Shown: positions 1 through 11,158 of the stretch, piece after piece
How positions within the stretch are numbered: the first letter of the stretch is position 1
Layout of the letters: each line of letters begins with the position of its first letter
NCBI RefSeq assembly: GCF_014633365.1
Contig: NC_068341.1
Span: 19,822,339 to 19,886,338 of the forward strand
Length of the DNA: 64,000 nt
Direction of reading: 5' to 3'
Origin: Diospyros lotus
Taxonomy: Eukaryota > Streptophyta > Magnoliopsida > Ericales > Ebenaceae
Translations under genes and position numbers: made by a program
Notes under the pieces: generated by a model
The model's database searches: none
What the model saw: the letters and a program-made list of their open reading frames with translations, nothing else
Told to the model about the DNA's origin: nothing

Positions 1-511
1 TAGTAGCCAAAGGGTATACTCAACAAGAAGAAATTAATTATGAGGAAACATTTTTTCCTGTTGTAAGATTTACTTCAGTAGCTACTTGTCTTAGCAATAG
101 TAGCTAGTTTATATTAGAATTACATCAAATGGATGTAAAAATTACATTTCTAAATGGCGAAATGTAAAAAGATATTTATATGAAACAACCCATAGGATTC
201 ATTGAAAAGAGTCAAGAGCACAAATTGTGTAGACTTATGAGATTTATTTATGGGTTAAAATAGTCTTCCAGATAGTGGTATTCAAGGTTTCATCAATTGA
301 TTTTCAAGTGATTGATGATGACTACTGTGTGTATGTCAAACGGTCTAATGTTAAGCTTGTGATCTAGTCACCTTATGTAGATGGCATACTTTTTGGGTAG
401 GAATGATAAAGAGTATCTCTTGAGTATCAAAAAATGGTTGTCCTCCAATTTCGAAGTCAAGGACTTAGGCAAAGTAACATATACACTTGGTGTTAAAATT
501 TAGAGAGATCA
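1..511 (+). pseudogene. Ty1/Copia reverse transcriptase fragment (broken)
   Basis: Translation of the plus strand gives the Copia reverse transcriptase core. It opens with VAKGYTQQ.I.YEETFFPVVRF, continues with a DVK.TFLNGEM block near 128-165 and has a degraded active-site box near 376-400. The usual YVDD reads YVDG there, and the segment ends in a KDLGKVTYTLGVKI-like block. Several in-frame stops replace expected Trp, Gln or Tyr codons, so it is dead. The frame breaks at about 511 and resumes near 2169 after an inserted LTR. The 5' part of the element lies outside the window. This is the oldest layer of the nested stack that runs to about 24.1 kb. Confidence 0.88.
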
Positions 512-2168
512 TTATGATATTTTACTATTGTGTTGTGTGTGGTTTTGATGATTAAAAATAACAAAGTTTTATATCCTAACTCAAGTATATGATTTTTCAA
601 CAAAAATCAATTTCAATATCAAGTACTACTTTATTAAAATGAAAACAAAATGAATTACATTCTCATACATATGGAGATTTGCAAAAACAAGTATTAAGAT
701 TTAAAAGAATCTCCTAAATGATTTTTATAAATTGGTTTTGAACCATTGGATAAATGAAGCAAAAAAATTTCAAAGGCAAAAGACCATGTATGTTCTTGAT
801 AGATTGGTGTTTTTGCTTTTGATATAGTTTTGATGATGAAATTATTTTATTGATGTTTATTGACTTGGTGCTCTAAATTATTTTTATATATATTCTATTA
901 AGCACCGAAATAAAAATTAATTCCATCATATAATTGAATGTCAAAAATCTTGTTATAAATTTCTTGATGACATCTGAAATATTATGTTTCTATTTGATAA
1001 AAATTGTTGAATGAAAATTAAATCCAATACCAAAATATCTTCTGATAAATTTTTTAATGGCATTTGGAATATTATGGTTTTAAGAAGTGGAGAAAATGGA
1101 GCTATTAAACCAAAGTTATCAAAATGTCGACAGATCCAACGAACATGTCAATAGTTTCATCAGTTAGGGAAAAATGTTGACAGATTAATCTGATTTGTCA
1201 ATCGTTTTTATGGTTTTTGGCTTAAACTGTCAACAGCCTTTCATAAACTGTCGACAAGTAAAATAATGGCTCTCGGTTTCTAAGTGTCAACAGTCTCTGC
1301 ATCTGATATATTGACAGTTCTTCAAAATTGTCGACAGCCTTGCTAAAAGTGTCGACAGTTGTTTATATTTTATAGCTAACATGTCAACAATGTTTCGACC
1401 ATTTTGATCACAAGCAACTTTTAACGACTAGTTTCTCCACTCTCCCAAAGTGCTTTTCCCACTTCCAACGGCAAGATTCTCGAATGGGCTCTTAAGGCAC
1501 TATAAATAGAAGTTAAATGAATGGTTCAAACTACTAAAGTGATATTATTACAAGCTCTCAAGTACTCTTCAAGTTTGTGCTTCATTGTTACATTTATTTT
1601 CTCTCCAAGGCTTTGCATTCATTTTGTAAAATTCATTTTCAAGCATTGTCTCTATTTTTGAGAGAATTTCTAATTGAAAGTATTATCTCTCTGATCCTCT
1701 CATATCTTGTATCATTTTGTATTTTCCTTGTTTGTTTTGCTAGAGGGCCTACATTGCTTGTAGAAAGATTTTGATACCTAGCTTGTAGCTAAAGGGCTTG
1801 CTTGTTTAAGCAAGAGGTTTGTATTACCTAACTTGTTGCTAAAAGGCTTGCTTGTTTTAAGCAAGATGTTGTATTTTCCTAACTTGTTGCTAAAGGGCCT
1901 ATCTGGTGTGATAGAAGGATTATGGTATATTGCTTAAAAAATTCTTAATGAGGAGTTAAGGTAATGGATTAGACTTTGTTTAAGCCGAACCACTATATAT
2001 CACTTGTGTCATTCTTGTGTTTTGTTCTTGTTTTTTTTATAGCTCCAAACAACTCTCTTACAAGCATTAAAATCTCATTTTTCATTAAAAAGATTATCAA
2101 GCTTCAATCAAATTTTTAATTAACCCAATTTACCCCCATCTTGGGTATTGGTGCAATTGTTATACATT
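512..2168 (+). mobile_element. SIRE-like Copia solo LTR inserted in the Copia element (ends approximate)
   Basis: This block interrupts the Copia frame. Its left end has a TGTG..GGTTTTGATGAT signature typical of plant SIRE/Maximus-type LTR starts. Its middle (about 1126-1395) carries many spaced TGTCGACAG-like palindromes. A TATA-like CTATAAATAG lies near 1500, and the right half has ACTTGTTGCTAAAGGGC repeats (about 1775-1900) and an AACCCAATTTACCCCC-type tail near 2115-2140. No coding sequence is visible. I could not find a clean 5-bp target duplication, so both boundaries may be off by tens of bases. Confidence 0.6.
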
Positions 2169-2484
2169 TATATCACATTCAAAGAAGTTGCTAGCATTTT
2201 CTCAGCGATTCTTGAACGATTTCATATATAAGACTACAAGCATGTAGATATTCCAATTATTAAAAGCGGAGACTTAACCAGAGGAAATTGCCTTAAAACT
2301 TCACAAGAAAAGGGACAAATGGCTAGAGTTCCTTATTCTAATGCCGTGGATAGTCTTATGTATGTTATGATGTGTACAAGACTAGATATCTACTATGTAG
2401 TTGGCATGATGAGTATATATCAATCAAACCCAGGCTAATCCCATTAAAAATCTATGAAGGCCAATCCCATTGAAAATCCATGAA
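2169..2484 (+). pseudogene. Copia reverse transcriptase C-terminus/connection, continued
   Basis: The Copia frame resumes with SKKLLA.SQRFL, then SLMYVMMCTRLDIYYVVGMM and SNPG. These correspond to the conserved SKRLLGLSQ, SLMYAQVCTRPDI and LSNPG blocks downstream of the YVDD box. Multiple frameshifts and stops are present. The segment ends at the CACTA insertion. Without the CACTA element and the following solo LTR, the reading would run directly into the RNase H leader HWKAVKWIMRY at 6149, with TGA and TAG in place of the two Trp codons. This shows that both insertions landed in this coding stretch. Confidence 0.85.
2433..2484 (+). repeat. 26-bp tandem duplication in the Copia remnant
   Basis: Two copies of a 26-bp unit lie head to tail (2433-2458 and 2459-2484), with three differences. 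Each copy can encode the H(W)K.(V/M)K block, so one copy is a later duplication that shifts the frame. The second copy ends exactly at the CACTA target duplication. Confidence 0.85.
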
Positions 2485-4041
2485 CACTACAAAAAAAATC
2501 GGCATTTAGCAGCGGTTTCTTTTGCATTTAGCGGCAGTTTTGAAAACCGCCGCTAAGTCAACCGTCGCGGAGCGTTTAGCGGTGATTTTCAGCAACTGCT
2601 GGAATAACCGCCGCTAATTATATTTTTTGCTACAGTTTTAAAAATCGCCGCAAAATAAGTGATTTAGCAGCGGTTTCTATAATATTAACAACTGCAAAAA
2701 ATTTAAAAAAATTATTTTTTTAATTTTAGCGGCGGTTTCAAAACCGCCACAAAAATTAATAAAAAAATTAAATTTTTAATTTTAGCAGTCGTTTCAAAAC
2801 CGCCACTAAAATTAAAAATTTTATTTTTTAATTACCCAGCCCAGCCCGCACCCGCCCTCCCAACCCTTGCGCGCCACGTGGCGATGCTGGAAATTAAATC
2901 CTAGCACCTCTCCCCCTCCCTAAGTTTCGAACCCAGGACCCTTAGTGCGCGCTCGCGCACGTGAACCATTTGATCTGCGAAACACCCCTTAACATATATG
3001 GACATATATATATTATATACTAATCTAACAACTAATTTTCAGAATTATATTTTATATTTTTTAATATATATTAAAAACATTTATTAATTGATTATTTTTT
3101 AAAAGAATAATAGAATAAATTAAAAATAAATTAATTGAGTTAAATTAAATAAATTAATTGATTAAAAATAAAAAAGAAGATTTTATATATTTTTTAAAAA
3201 TTATTAAAATTTTATATATTAAAATTTTGTTAAATTTATTTTTATTTTTTTAAATTAGATTTTTAATGAATTTTGCTATTAATTTAAATGCAATTTTAAA
3301 TTTATTTTTAAGATTTTATATTTATTTTTATTAATTTAATTTTTAATTATTTTCTTAAGCAAAATTTAATTTTTTTAATGAAAATAATGAATTTTAATAT
3401 TTAATATTTTTATTTAATTTTGAATTATTTAATTTTTTGAATTTAACGGCAGTTTTTCAAAAACCGCCTCTAAATTTAATTTTTTTTTTAATTTTGCTGC
3501 AATTTTTGAAAACCGTCGCAAATGTTAATTTAATTTTAATTTTAAATTTTTTTTTTTGAATTTAGCAACGGTTTTAGAAAACTACTGCAAATATTATTTT
3601 ATTTTTAATTTTGAATTTTTTTTTTTAATTTAGCGGTGGTTTTTGAAATTCGTCGCAAATATTATTTTAAATTTAATTTTTTAATGAATTTTGTGGCGGT
3701 TTTTGAAAATCGTCGTAAATATTATTTTATTTTTAATTTTGTATTATTTAATTTTTTGAATTTAGTAGTAGTTTCTCAAAACCCGCCGCGAAATTGAATT
3801 TAAGTTTTTAATTATTTAATTATTTTTTAAATTTAGCGACGATTTTTTGGAAACCGTCGCAAAATTAAATGTTTTATTAAATTTTGCAGCGGCTTTATGA
3901 AACCGCCACAAAATTTAAAAAAACTGCCGCAAAAATCATATTTTGCGGCGGTTTCAAAACCGCCGCAAAATACCATGTTTTGCGGCGATTTTTAAAATCG
4001 ATGCAAAAAAACTGCCACAAAAAATCAATTTTTTTGTAGTG
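2485..4041. mobile_element. Non-autonomous CACTA (En/Spm-like) transposon, complete
   Basis: The element starts with CACTACAAAAAAAATCGG and ends with TTTTTTTGTAGTG, which are inverted CACTA termini. It is flanked on both sides by the 3-bp target duplication GAA (2482-2484 and 4042-4044). Both subterminal regions (about 2505-2820 and 3440-4020) are packed with GCGGCGGTTT and its inverse AAACCGCCGC. Such short subterminal repeats act as transposase-binding sites in CACTA elements. The core is extremely AT-rich and encodes no transposase, so it would need one in trans. A GC-rich patch at 2835-2990 includes a tRNA B-box-like motif on the minus strand. Confidence 0.92.
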
Positions 4042-4054
4042 GAAGTAGATAATG

Positions 4055-6148
4055 TGTAACAACCCATTTTTGGGCCTATGTCATTATTAATATTTTATTT
4101 AATTTCTTGCATTATATTTTAGGGCATTATTTAAAAGTTAAAGGTTGGAATTTTAGAGTATGTGTATGTGTATAAAATTAGAGTCGGATAAGTTAAAGTT
4201 TTAATAGCTTGAAGATTTAATGAAAGGAGTTTGGGCCAAGGTTAAAAAAAAAAAAAGCCCAAGGCAAAGGATTGTTAAAGTTTAAATAGACCCATTTTAA
4301 ATGGATTGTGCCTAAGCCATGTGTGAGAATGTGTATCTAATTATTTTCAAATGGAATGGGTTGGGGCAAGTTGAGAAGTAAATTCATTGGGCCTAATTGA
4401 TGCGGTTGGATTATTGAGTTAGGCTTGAGCCTGTGCGCAAATATTGTGTTTTTAAATTAAATAGGGATGAAATGGTAAAAGAATGTATTAGAAATGAGAG
4501 AAAGTAAAGGACAAATGTGGGACTTAAAGGTTGCAGATGTGAGCCATTTAGTTTTGGATGTGATTTCAAGTCCCATTCCAATTTGATTTTGGATAGAATT
4601 TCAAGTCCATGGCTTTATATTCTTCTTCCCTTCATTTCTTCTCCATTTTCTTCTTCTTCTTCTTCTTCTTCTTCTTCTTCTTTTTGCATATTCTTCTTCC
4701 TCCATTGTTAACCATCATTGGAGCTTCAAGCTAAGGAATTTCAAGGGGCCTTTTCTCTTCTTCGGGTTGTATCTTAAGGCAAGTTCTTCGTGATTTATTC
4801 TCTTCATTTTGAGCACTTTTGCTTTCCTTCATTGGTTGAAAAACCATTTTTGGTTAAAAATGAATTTCTTCTTTTTAATGGTAAATATTGAAAATTTTTC
4901 TTGTAAAACAGTTGGGTCTTGTTGTTGTCTCATTGGGGTTTAAATCACTCCAAAAAAACCTTCTCAAGGAATGACATTTTTATTGGTTAGATTTAAGCAA
5001 AATGAGTTTTGGTCACTTGTTTTGAATTTTGTTTGTGCGCAATTTTTCGCGCCTGTACTGCAAGAGTCGACTTTTTCACCTTCCAAGAGTTGACTCTTCC
5101 TGACCCAGAACTGTCTTTTTGCCAAAATATTGGAAATTGAGTTAGAAAAAAATCATAAATGGTTTGGTCATCCCTTTTGAGTCTTAAACCAATAAATAAG
5201 TGAAGGAATGAGTTATGTGTGTTGCCCATGAATATAAATTGCGATGTTGAATCTAAAATGTCATCATGTGGTATTATACAATTGAGTTGATTATGCATCC
5301 ATGATAGTTATGATGTTGGAATTTTCATAAGTTATTTTATGAGGATGATGTTGGATTTGCATGAGTAATGCACGTCATTATTATTATCTTAGCCCACTTA
5401 TTATTTTGTGTGGCGCCTTGTTTGTGGGGGCAGAAAGGATATCCTGTGAGTGCCTAACATGGGTTAAGGTGGCCATAAGCCCGATAGGCGAGGCTCGAAT
5501 TTCAATTGATTGTCGATTTATTTTGATGATATATGTATTCATGCATGGATGTGGTGGCCTTGGGTGCCAGGTGGTTTTCATTGCTATTGATGCATGTGCA
5601 TGAGTTTGGAGTGGATGAATAGTATGTATGATAATCACGACATGGAAATGGTTGTGAATGGAAACCTATGAGTTGTGTCCTAGTTATACATTTACATAGA
5701 GTCATTATTTACTCTATCATGGTTATCCATGCCCTTAATCTTATATTTCCATCCTTTCTATATATATATATATATTTGTTGAGTCTTGTGACTCACTTTG
5801 TTTACTCACATGTCATTCCAAGTAAGGGAAAATCAGTTGTTGAGGATGAGCCCAATGGGGCTAGAGTCCAGGTCTAGAGGTGTACAGAGGCGTCCCAAAG
5901 CAGAAGGTCTTTAAGAGTATTTTTTATGGGGGCAGGTAGTGTGAGGAGTTTATTTTGTTATTTACATTAGAGCCCTTGTATTTATTTTGTATAGGCCATG
6001 GTGCCATGATGATGTAACCTTTTAATTTGGCTTCCGCTGATAGTATCTAAAATTAGAAACCATGATGTTGAGTTATATTGTTCTGTATCATTTTTATGAT
6101 GACCTCTTTTAGGATATCCTATGCTAGCGAGAAGAATGGGCCCTTACA
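4055..6148 (+). mobile_element. Ty3/Gypsy (chromovirus-type) solo LTR, TSD TAATG
   Basis: This 2094-bp LTR begins TGTAACAACCC, ends GGGCCCTTACA and is flanked by a perfect 5-bp duplication TAATG (4050-4054 and 6149-6153). No internal region remains, so it is a recombination-derived solo LTR. A landmark shared with most other long Gypsy LTRs in the window is the block GAGTCTTGTGACTCAC followed by ATTCCAAGTAAGGGAAA (5779-5832), which gives plus orientation. It also has a TTC microsatellite (4638-4682) and two GAGTCGACT/GAGTTGACT motifs (5066-5096). Confidence 0.93.
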
Positions 6149-6544
6149 TAATGAGATACCAGAAGGGTACAATGGATTATTTCATTTGTTATCAAGGAAA
6201 ATATCAATGCCTTGAGGGATATACATTTATTGATTGGGGAGGAGATCTAGATGAAAGAAAATCTACCTCTAGATATGTTTTTCTACTTGATAATGGAGTT
6301 ATCTCTTAGAGTAATAAGAAACAAGCTTGTGTAGCTTTGTTTACCATGGAAGTTGAGTTCGTAGCATTATCAGTAGCAATATAAAAAGTTATTTGGTCAA
6401 AGAGATTTTTAAACCACTTGGGAGTTGTGAATAATATGCCAAATTTTGTAATAGTGAATTGTGGCAATCAAGTTGTGATTACATTCACAAGAGATCCCAA
6501 GTACCAAACATATTGACATAAGATACAATTTTGTGAGAGATATT
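6149..6544 (+). pseudogene. Copia RNase H fragment
   Basis: The frame reads MRYQKGTMDYFICYQG, then a WGGDLDERKSTSRYVFLLDNG block, an SNKKQACVALFTMEVEFVA block and a degraded RFLNHLG/HKIQF.ERY tail. These are the standard Copia RNase H motifs. Stops occur where Trp and Gln are expected. The frame is cut at codon Ile (ATT) by the 15.5-kb Gypsy element whose target duplication ATATT begins at 6540. It resumes at 22026. Confidence 0.9.
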
Positions 6545-7586
6545 TGTTGTGCCATGGAAAAATAGGAGGAAAGAGAATGAGAAAAGAAAGAATTTTTTGG
6601 CTCGCTGAGAAGTCGCTAGGTTGGGCTGCCTCGTGGCAAGTGCTGGCCGAAAGGCCTAGCTGCCTCGCTGCAGCATCTGCCGTGAGGCCCGGCCACCTCA
6701 CGATAGTCTTTGCCACGAGGCGCAGCCGCTAGGTTGCCTCGCGGCAGGCAACCACAAGCCTTCTCGAGATGGCTCCGTGGAAACCTCCTCCATTTGGTTT
6801 AGATCCATTCGGTAGTCGCCACGTGTCGGCACCAGCCACCCTTGAGAATCATGCCCTATAAATATCCAGCTATAAGACATTGAAGAGGACTTCCAATTTT
6901 TGGTGAAATCTAGACACTTCGAATGCACTTTTACTATTTTCGTGAATAGACATTGGGATTCGAGACTGACTTTAGCATCGGAGGGTCTTCGCGGGGGAAA
7001 ATTCCCGCGAGCCTTCTAACCCATTTTCTGAGCATCAACAGGGTCAAAACCTTGTGGTGAGACCTCATAGCGAAGGCAAAAGCTTGCGACGAGACCTCAT
7101 GGTGAAGGTAAAAGCTTAAGGCAAGACCTAGCGATGAAGGCTAAAGCTTGCAGCACGACCTCATGACGAAGTCATAAAGCTTACGGTGAACCTAGCGGCG
7201 AATGCAAAACCTTGTGGTGAGAGCTAGTGGAAAAGCCTTGTGGCAAGAGTTAGTGGCGAAACCTTGTGGCAAGAGCTAGTGGCAAAATCTTGTGGAGAGA
7301 GCTTGTGGCAAGAGCTAGTTGTAAGAGCTAGTGGTGAAACCTTGTGGCAAGAGCTTGTGGTAAGAGCTAGTGGCAAGAGCTAATGGCGAGAGCTAGTGGC
7401 GAAACCTTGTGGCAAGAGCTAGTGGTAAAACCTTGTGGCAAGAGCTAGTGGCAAATCCCTGGTTCGAGCATCCTAGGGGTAAACTCCCTTGAGGTGACAT
7501 CTCTTACGGCCACCTAACTTCACCCGACCCCAAGCTCGAGTGGACCCTACATCATAAATTTTAATTATTGTATTTTGACAACAACA
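6545..7586 (+). repeat. 5' LTR of the Tat-like Gypsy element
   Basis: The LTR runs from TGTTGTGCCATG to ..CAACAACA. It has a GC-rich array of short units resembling CTGCCTCGCGGCA (about 6600-6760), a TATA box CTATAAATA near 6856 and a second array of GTGGCAAGAGCTAGTGG-like units of roughly 25-30 bp (about 7030-7460). The 3' LTR is 96 bp longer, mainly because the GC-rich array is expanded there. Confidence 0.9.
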
Positions 7587-7587
7587 A

Positions 7588-7605
7588 TTTGGCGTCGTCT
7601 GTGGG
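7588..7605 (+). other. Primer-binding site of the Tat-like element
   Basis: TTTGGCGTCGTCTGTGGG follows the 5' LTR end. Plant Tat-lineage elements carry a very similar TTGGCGCCGTCTGTGGG primer site here. One C to T change is seen. Confidence 0.75.
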
Positions 7606-7984
7606 AAACGCAACAAAAAGTCAATCTTAACACAAGATGCTGAGATGGACAAGATCAGCCGGTTGAGCGAACCCGCCTGACCCCGCTCGAAGGAGCGCTC
7701 AAACCAGGACATGAGCCACAAAAGGCCCCCATCAGGTGCACTCTATAGTACTAGAATTTTCAGCAAATCACCCTAACAACGAAGTACGTTTCGGGAACTT
7801 TCCTGTGCTCAAGTGCAGCCATACCACCAAACTGGGGGGCATGGAGCGTTCAGAACAAGGAGAAGCACACGTAGCTGGATTGAGGAAATATGCAACAAGG
7901 TAAGAGAAGCAAGTCCCACATGCAACGTCCGCTAGTCAAGAACAACACTCCTTTGGACAGTCTTCAATTTCAAATGGAAACCTC

Positions 7985-8349
7985 ATGGGGACTTCAAGAA
8001 TAGCTCCACCCACAGTCTTACTCTCAGATTATGAACTATTGCAAAAGAATTTTAAGGAGTTAAAACAACAGAATGATGAACTCAAAATGAACAATAAGAA
8101 GAATATGAAAAGACTACGAGGAGTCACTGCTTTGTTACATGAACTAATACCGGACATTCACATTCCCCACATTAAACAAATCGATGCAAGGGGAGAACAC
8201 CAGAGATCCAAAGACAACCCCCCAAGCGCCCATCGACAAGGGATAAGAATCGAAACTCCAGGGCCAAATAGCCAAGTCCCAAAAATAACAGACTCGAGAA
8301 GGAAATATGGCAGAAGGGCAAGAAAAGCTCTCTTGTAAAAAGAGACAAC
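7985..8349 (+). pseudogene. Gypsy gag, N-terminal part (split by insertion)
   Basis: An open frame of 117 codons starts at 7985. Residues 15-45 are a probable coiled coil (LLQKNFKELKQQNDELKMNN), followed by a basic, low-complexity stretch. A stop lies at 8336-8338, and the gene is then cut by the Athila-like element at 8350. The rest of gag resumes at 18322 after the duplicated ACAAC. The leader between 7606 and 7984 shows no ORF. I read this as the N-terminal gag region of a Tat-lineage element because of position and continuation, not because of a specific motif. Confidence 0.65.
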
Positions 8350-8879
8350 TGATTAGTGGTTAATTTTGTAAAAATCTTGTAAAAAGAGACAACTATAAAT
8401 CATGTGATCTCAGAATTCGAGTTTGGAGTAGGGAATCATGTTTAAATTCAGAAGTTACTCATCTAGAGCATTATTCCAATCATGAAGCTATGTCAATTTC
8501 CTTGTTCTTTCATGAAAATACGTTCCTTGTATTTGGGATGGCACCGAGTTTTGAACTTGTTCTGCATTTACTCTTATAACGGTGCACCCCCTTGTGTGTA
8601 CACCTGAGGAATCCTTTTTACTGCAGAGAAAATTCATAGTGAGATTTGAAGTCAAAACTTTGAGGGAGTAGGTCTGTGTGTTGGTTATCCTAATTTCTAT
8701 TCCTGAGATTGTATGACCTTTAACCAAAAATCTGATTTAGAATGCTAAATTACTTATTCGATTTTATGCATTTTGGTTTCGAATTTGAAATTTTTACATT
8801 CATATAGTTATTGTGAATAAAGTTTGGCAGGTGTATAGTCTGATTGCTAAGGGACTAGCAATGTTTAAGTTGGGGGGTA
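8350..8879 (+). repeat. Rearranged 5' end: LTR stub, copied flank and duplicated 3' interior
   Basis: The first 26 bp (8350-8375) are the LTR start. They are followed by 18 bp (8376-8393) identical to the host flank just upstream (8332-8349). Then come 486 bp (8394-8879) that duplicate the interior upstream of the 3' LTR (15777-16262), PPT included. The true 5' LTR begins only at 8880. This fits a former LTR-interior-LTR-interior-LTR tandem in which one LTR and interior were mostly deleted, with the break sealed by filler copied from the flank. Confidence 0.9.
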
Positions 8880-10941
8880 TGATTAGTGGTTAATTTTGTA
8901 AAAATTTTGTTATAATTATACCCTTCTTTCGATCTTAAATATGGTTTAAATTAGATATTAATATATATTTTATGGTTATATGTAAATTTAAATTGAAAGA
9001 TGAATGAAATGAAGTTCTAAAGTAAATAATAATAATATATAAAATTATATATAATACATATATATCATTATATGCATGCATGTAATATATATATAATATA
9101 ATCTAATATATATATGTGTCATGTGTAATACATATATATAATATATAATTTATTAATAACATTAAATTATTTTTATTTTTTTTAGGCATGAAGAATTCAA
9201 GCCCATGAAGACTTAAAGTCCATGAAGAATTCAAGTCCATGAAGAAATCAAACCCATGGAGAAATCAAGTCCATGAAGAATTCAAATCCATGAAGAAATC
9301 AAACCCATGAAAAATTAAAGTCCATGAAGAATTCAAGCTCATGAAGAATTAAGGCCCAATTTGAGCAACTCATGGAAGATATTATTTAGAGAAGGCCCAA
9401 GGATTATTTTTAATCCTAATGAAGATTAAAAACCAATTTATAGAAATCTATTTTTATTTTTTATGTGAGAGCTTTATTAGGTGTGTTTTTTAGCTAAAAT
9501 CCATTTAACTATTAGGTGGATATTATAGCTAAAATCCATTTAACTTTATGAATGCTTTATTATGTATGTATTTTAGCTAAAATTCATTTAATATTAGGTG
9601 TGTATTATAGCTAAAATCCATTTAACTTTAAGTGTGTGAGTGCCCATTAGATATAATTATGTCTAATTGAATAATTGAAATTGTGTGGTTTGTATTGCAT
9701 CTTGTGGCCTATAAATAGCTCACTTGATTGCATTTGTAAGTGTGATTATTATTCTTGAATAAAAGTTTAGTTGTTTCCTTATAATTCTCTCTTTGAGAAT
9801 TGTTCTTGTTCTTTCTCATTTTCTTTAGTACTTTCTCTTATAATCTTACTTTTTTCTTTCTTCTTTTAAATTCTTATGTCATTTATTATTACTTTATTAT
9901 TCACCGCCTAAATGGCCGGTTAATTTGTGCCTTTAAATTTCTGCAATTTTAATTCTTGTCATTTAATTATTCACCGCCTAAATGGTCGGTTACTTTATGC
10001 CTTTAAATTTCTTGTCATTTTAATTCTTGTTATTTAATTATTCACCGCCTAAATGGCCGGTTAGTTTATGCCTTTAAATTTCTTGTCATTTAAATTCTGT
10101 TATTTAAATTACGTCATTTAAATTTATGTCAATTAACTTTCAAATAAAAATGAGTAGTTAAATCTAATCTTGGGTTAAGGCAAGGACAGTGTCCAACGCC
10201 AATGATTCCCAAAGAAAGCTGCGCTTTAAATAAGTAACATTAATTTAAATTTCAGTATGAGTGTGTATTAATTATTAAAAAATCACTAGGTTTGGATTGG
10301 AGCGTAAGCCTAACTTAGAGCTTTCATGCCATGTATGAGAGTTACTAGAACTGGAAACGCTATCATATCCAAATCCGGATGATTAATTTAGTTGTTTTGT
10401 ATATTAATTGTAATTGAATTTATGGTAGTTGCTTAAATTAGAATCCCGCATATCATGTATGGGGATTGCTTAACCTAGAACTATCATCATCTCTAATTGC
10501 ATTTAATAACAAATCCTCATATCTGAAATTAAATTAATGTTGCTAATCTTTTATGCTAAAATTTGGGAATCAACGGGTTGGTACTGAAATTGTCTTAACT
10601 CAAGCACTATCCAAATTCATATTTTTACATTTAATGTTTATTTCAATTTTTACCTTACTTTATTTTCTAGTATCTGTTGTCTAAAAACAAAACCATAAAA
10701 AATCTTGTTGTCAATTTGTCCAAATGCGTGTGCGTGTGTGTGACATTCTTTTTCTTTTGCCATAAATAAATCTCTCAGTGGACGACCTGGATTCATCTAG
10801 AAAATATAAATATAAATTTGGACTACAACTGCACTCGTACACTGGCGAGTATAAACCTCTCACTAAAATAAAAAAAAAATATAAAAGTTTTATTATGATT
10901 TGTTTTTATTGTGTTTTAATTGCAGGGTGAGAGTGCAGTCA
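8880..10941 (+). repeat. 5' LTR of the LOG-bearing element
   Basis: The 2062-bp LTR runs from TGATTAGTGG to GAGTGCAGTCA. It contains arrays of CATGAAGAA(T/A)TC units (about 9186-9350), AGCTAAAATCCATTTAAC units (about 9490-9630) and three units of about 70 bp containing CACCGCCTAAATGG (9902, 9972, 10043). A TATA box CCTATAAATAG (9708-9718) and an AATAAA (9760 region) give a plausible Pol II promoter and RNA end. There are no long ORFs. Confidence 0.93.
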
Positions 10942-10946
10942 AATTT

Positions 10947-10964
10947 TGGCGCCGTTGCCGGGGA
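10947..10964 (+). other. Primer-binding site (tRNA-Asp type)
   Basis: TGGCGCCGTTGCCGGGGA starts five bases after the LTR end. It is complementary to the 3' end of plant tRNA-Asp, the primer used by Athila/Tat-lineage Gypsy elements. Confidence 0.85.
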
Positions 10965-11158
10965 GATTAAGGCAAAAACAAAAAGAAAAAAAAAAAAAAA
11001 GAATAAGCATCTCTTGATAAAATCGGTAACTCTATTTCTCTTTTACTTTATTTTTGTTTGTGCATTGTATATGAGACTGAGATTAGGTAGAATTTTGAAA
11101 CAGTATTTTCATATCATTCTGAGTCTTTACCTGCAATTGGATTGTCAACTTTACACTC

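Noticed and set aside
512..2168. A target-site duplication for the SIRE-like LTR
   Set aside because: I tested several TG/CA end choices and none gave matching 5-bp flanks, so I left the boundaries approximate.
9186..9350. CRISPR-like short repeats (CATGAAGAA units; similar arrays at 7030-7460 and 34010-34145)
   Set aside because: Units are contiguous or degenerate tandem repeats inside LTRs, with no unique spacers and no cas genes, in a plant genome.
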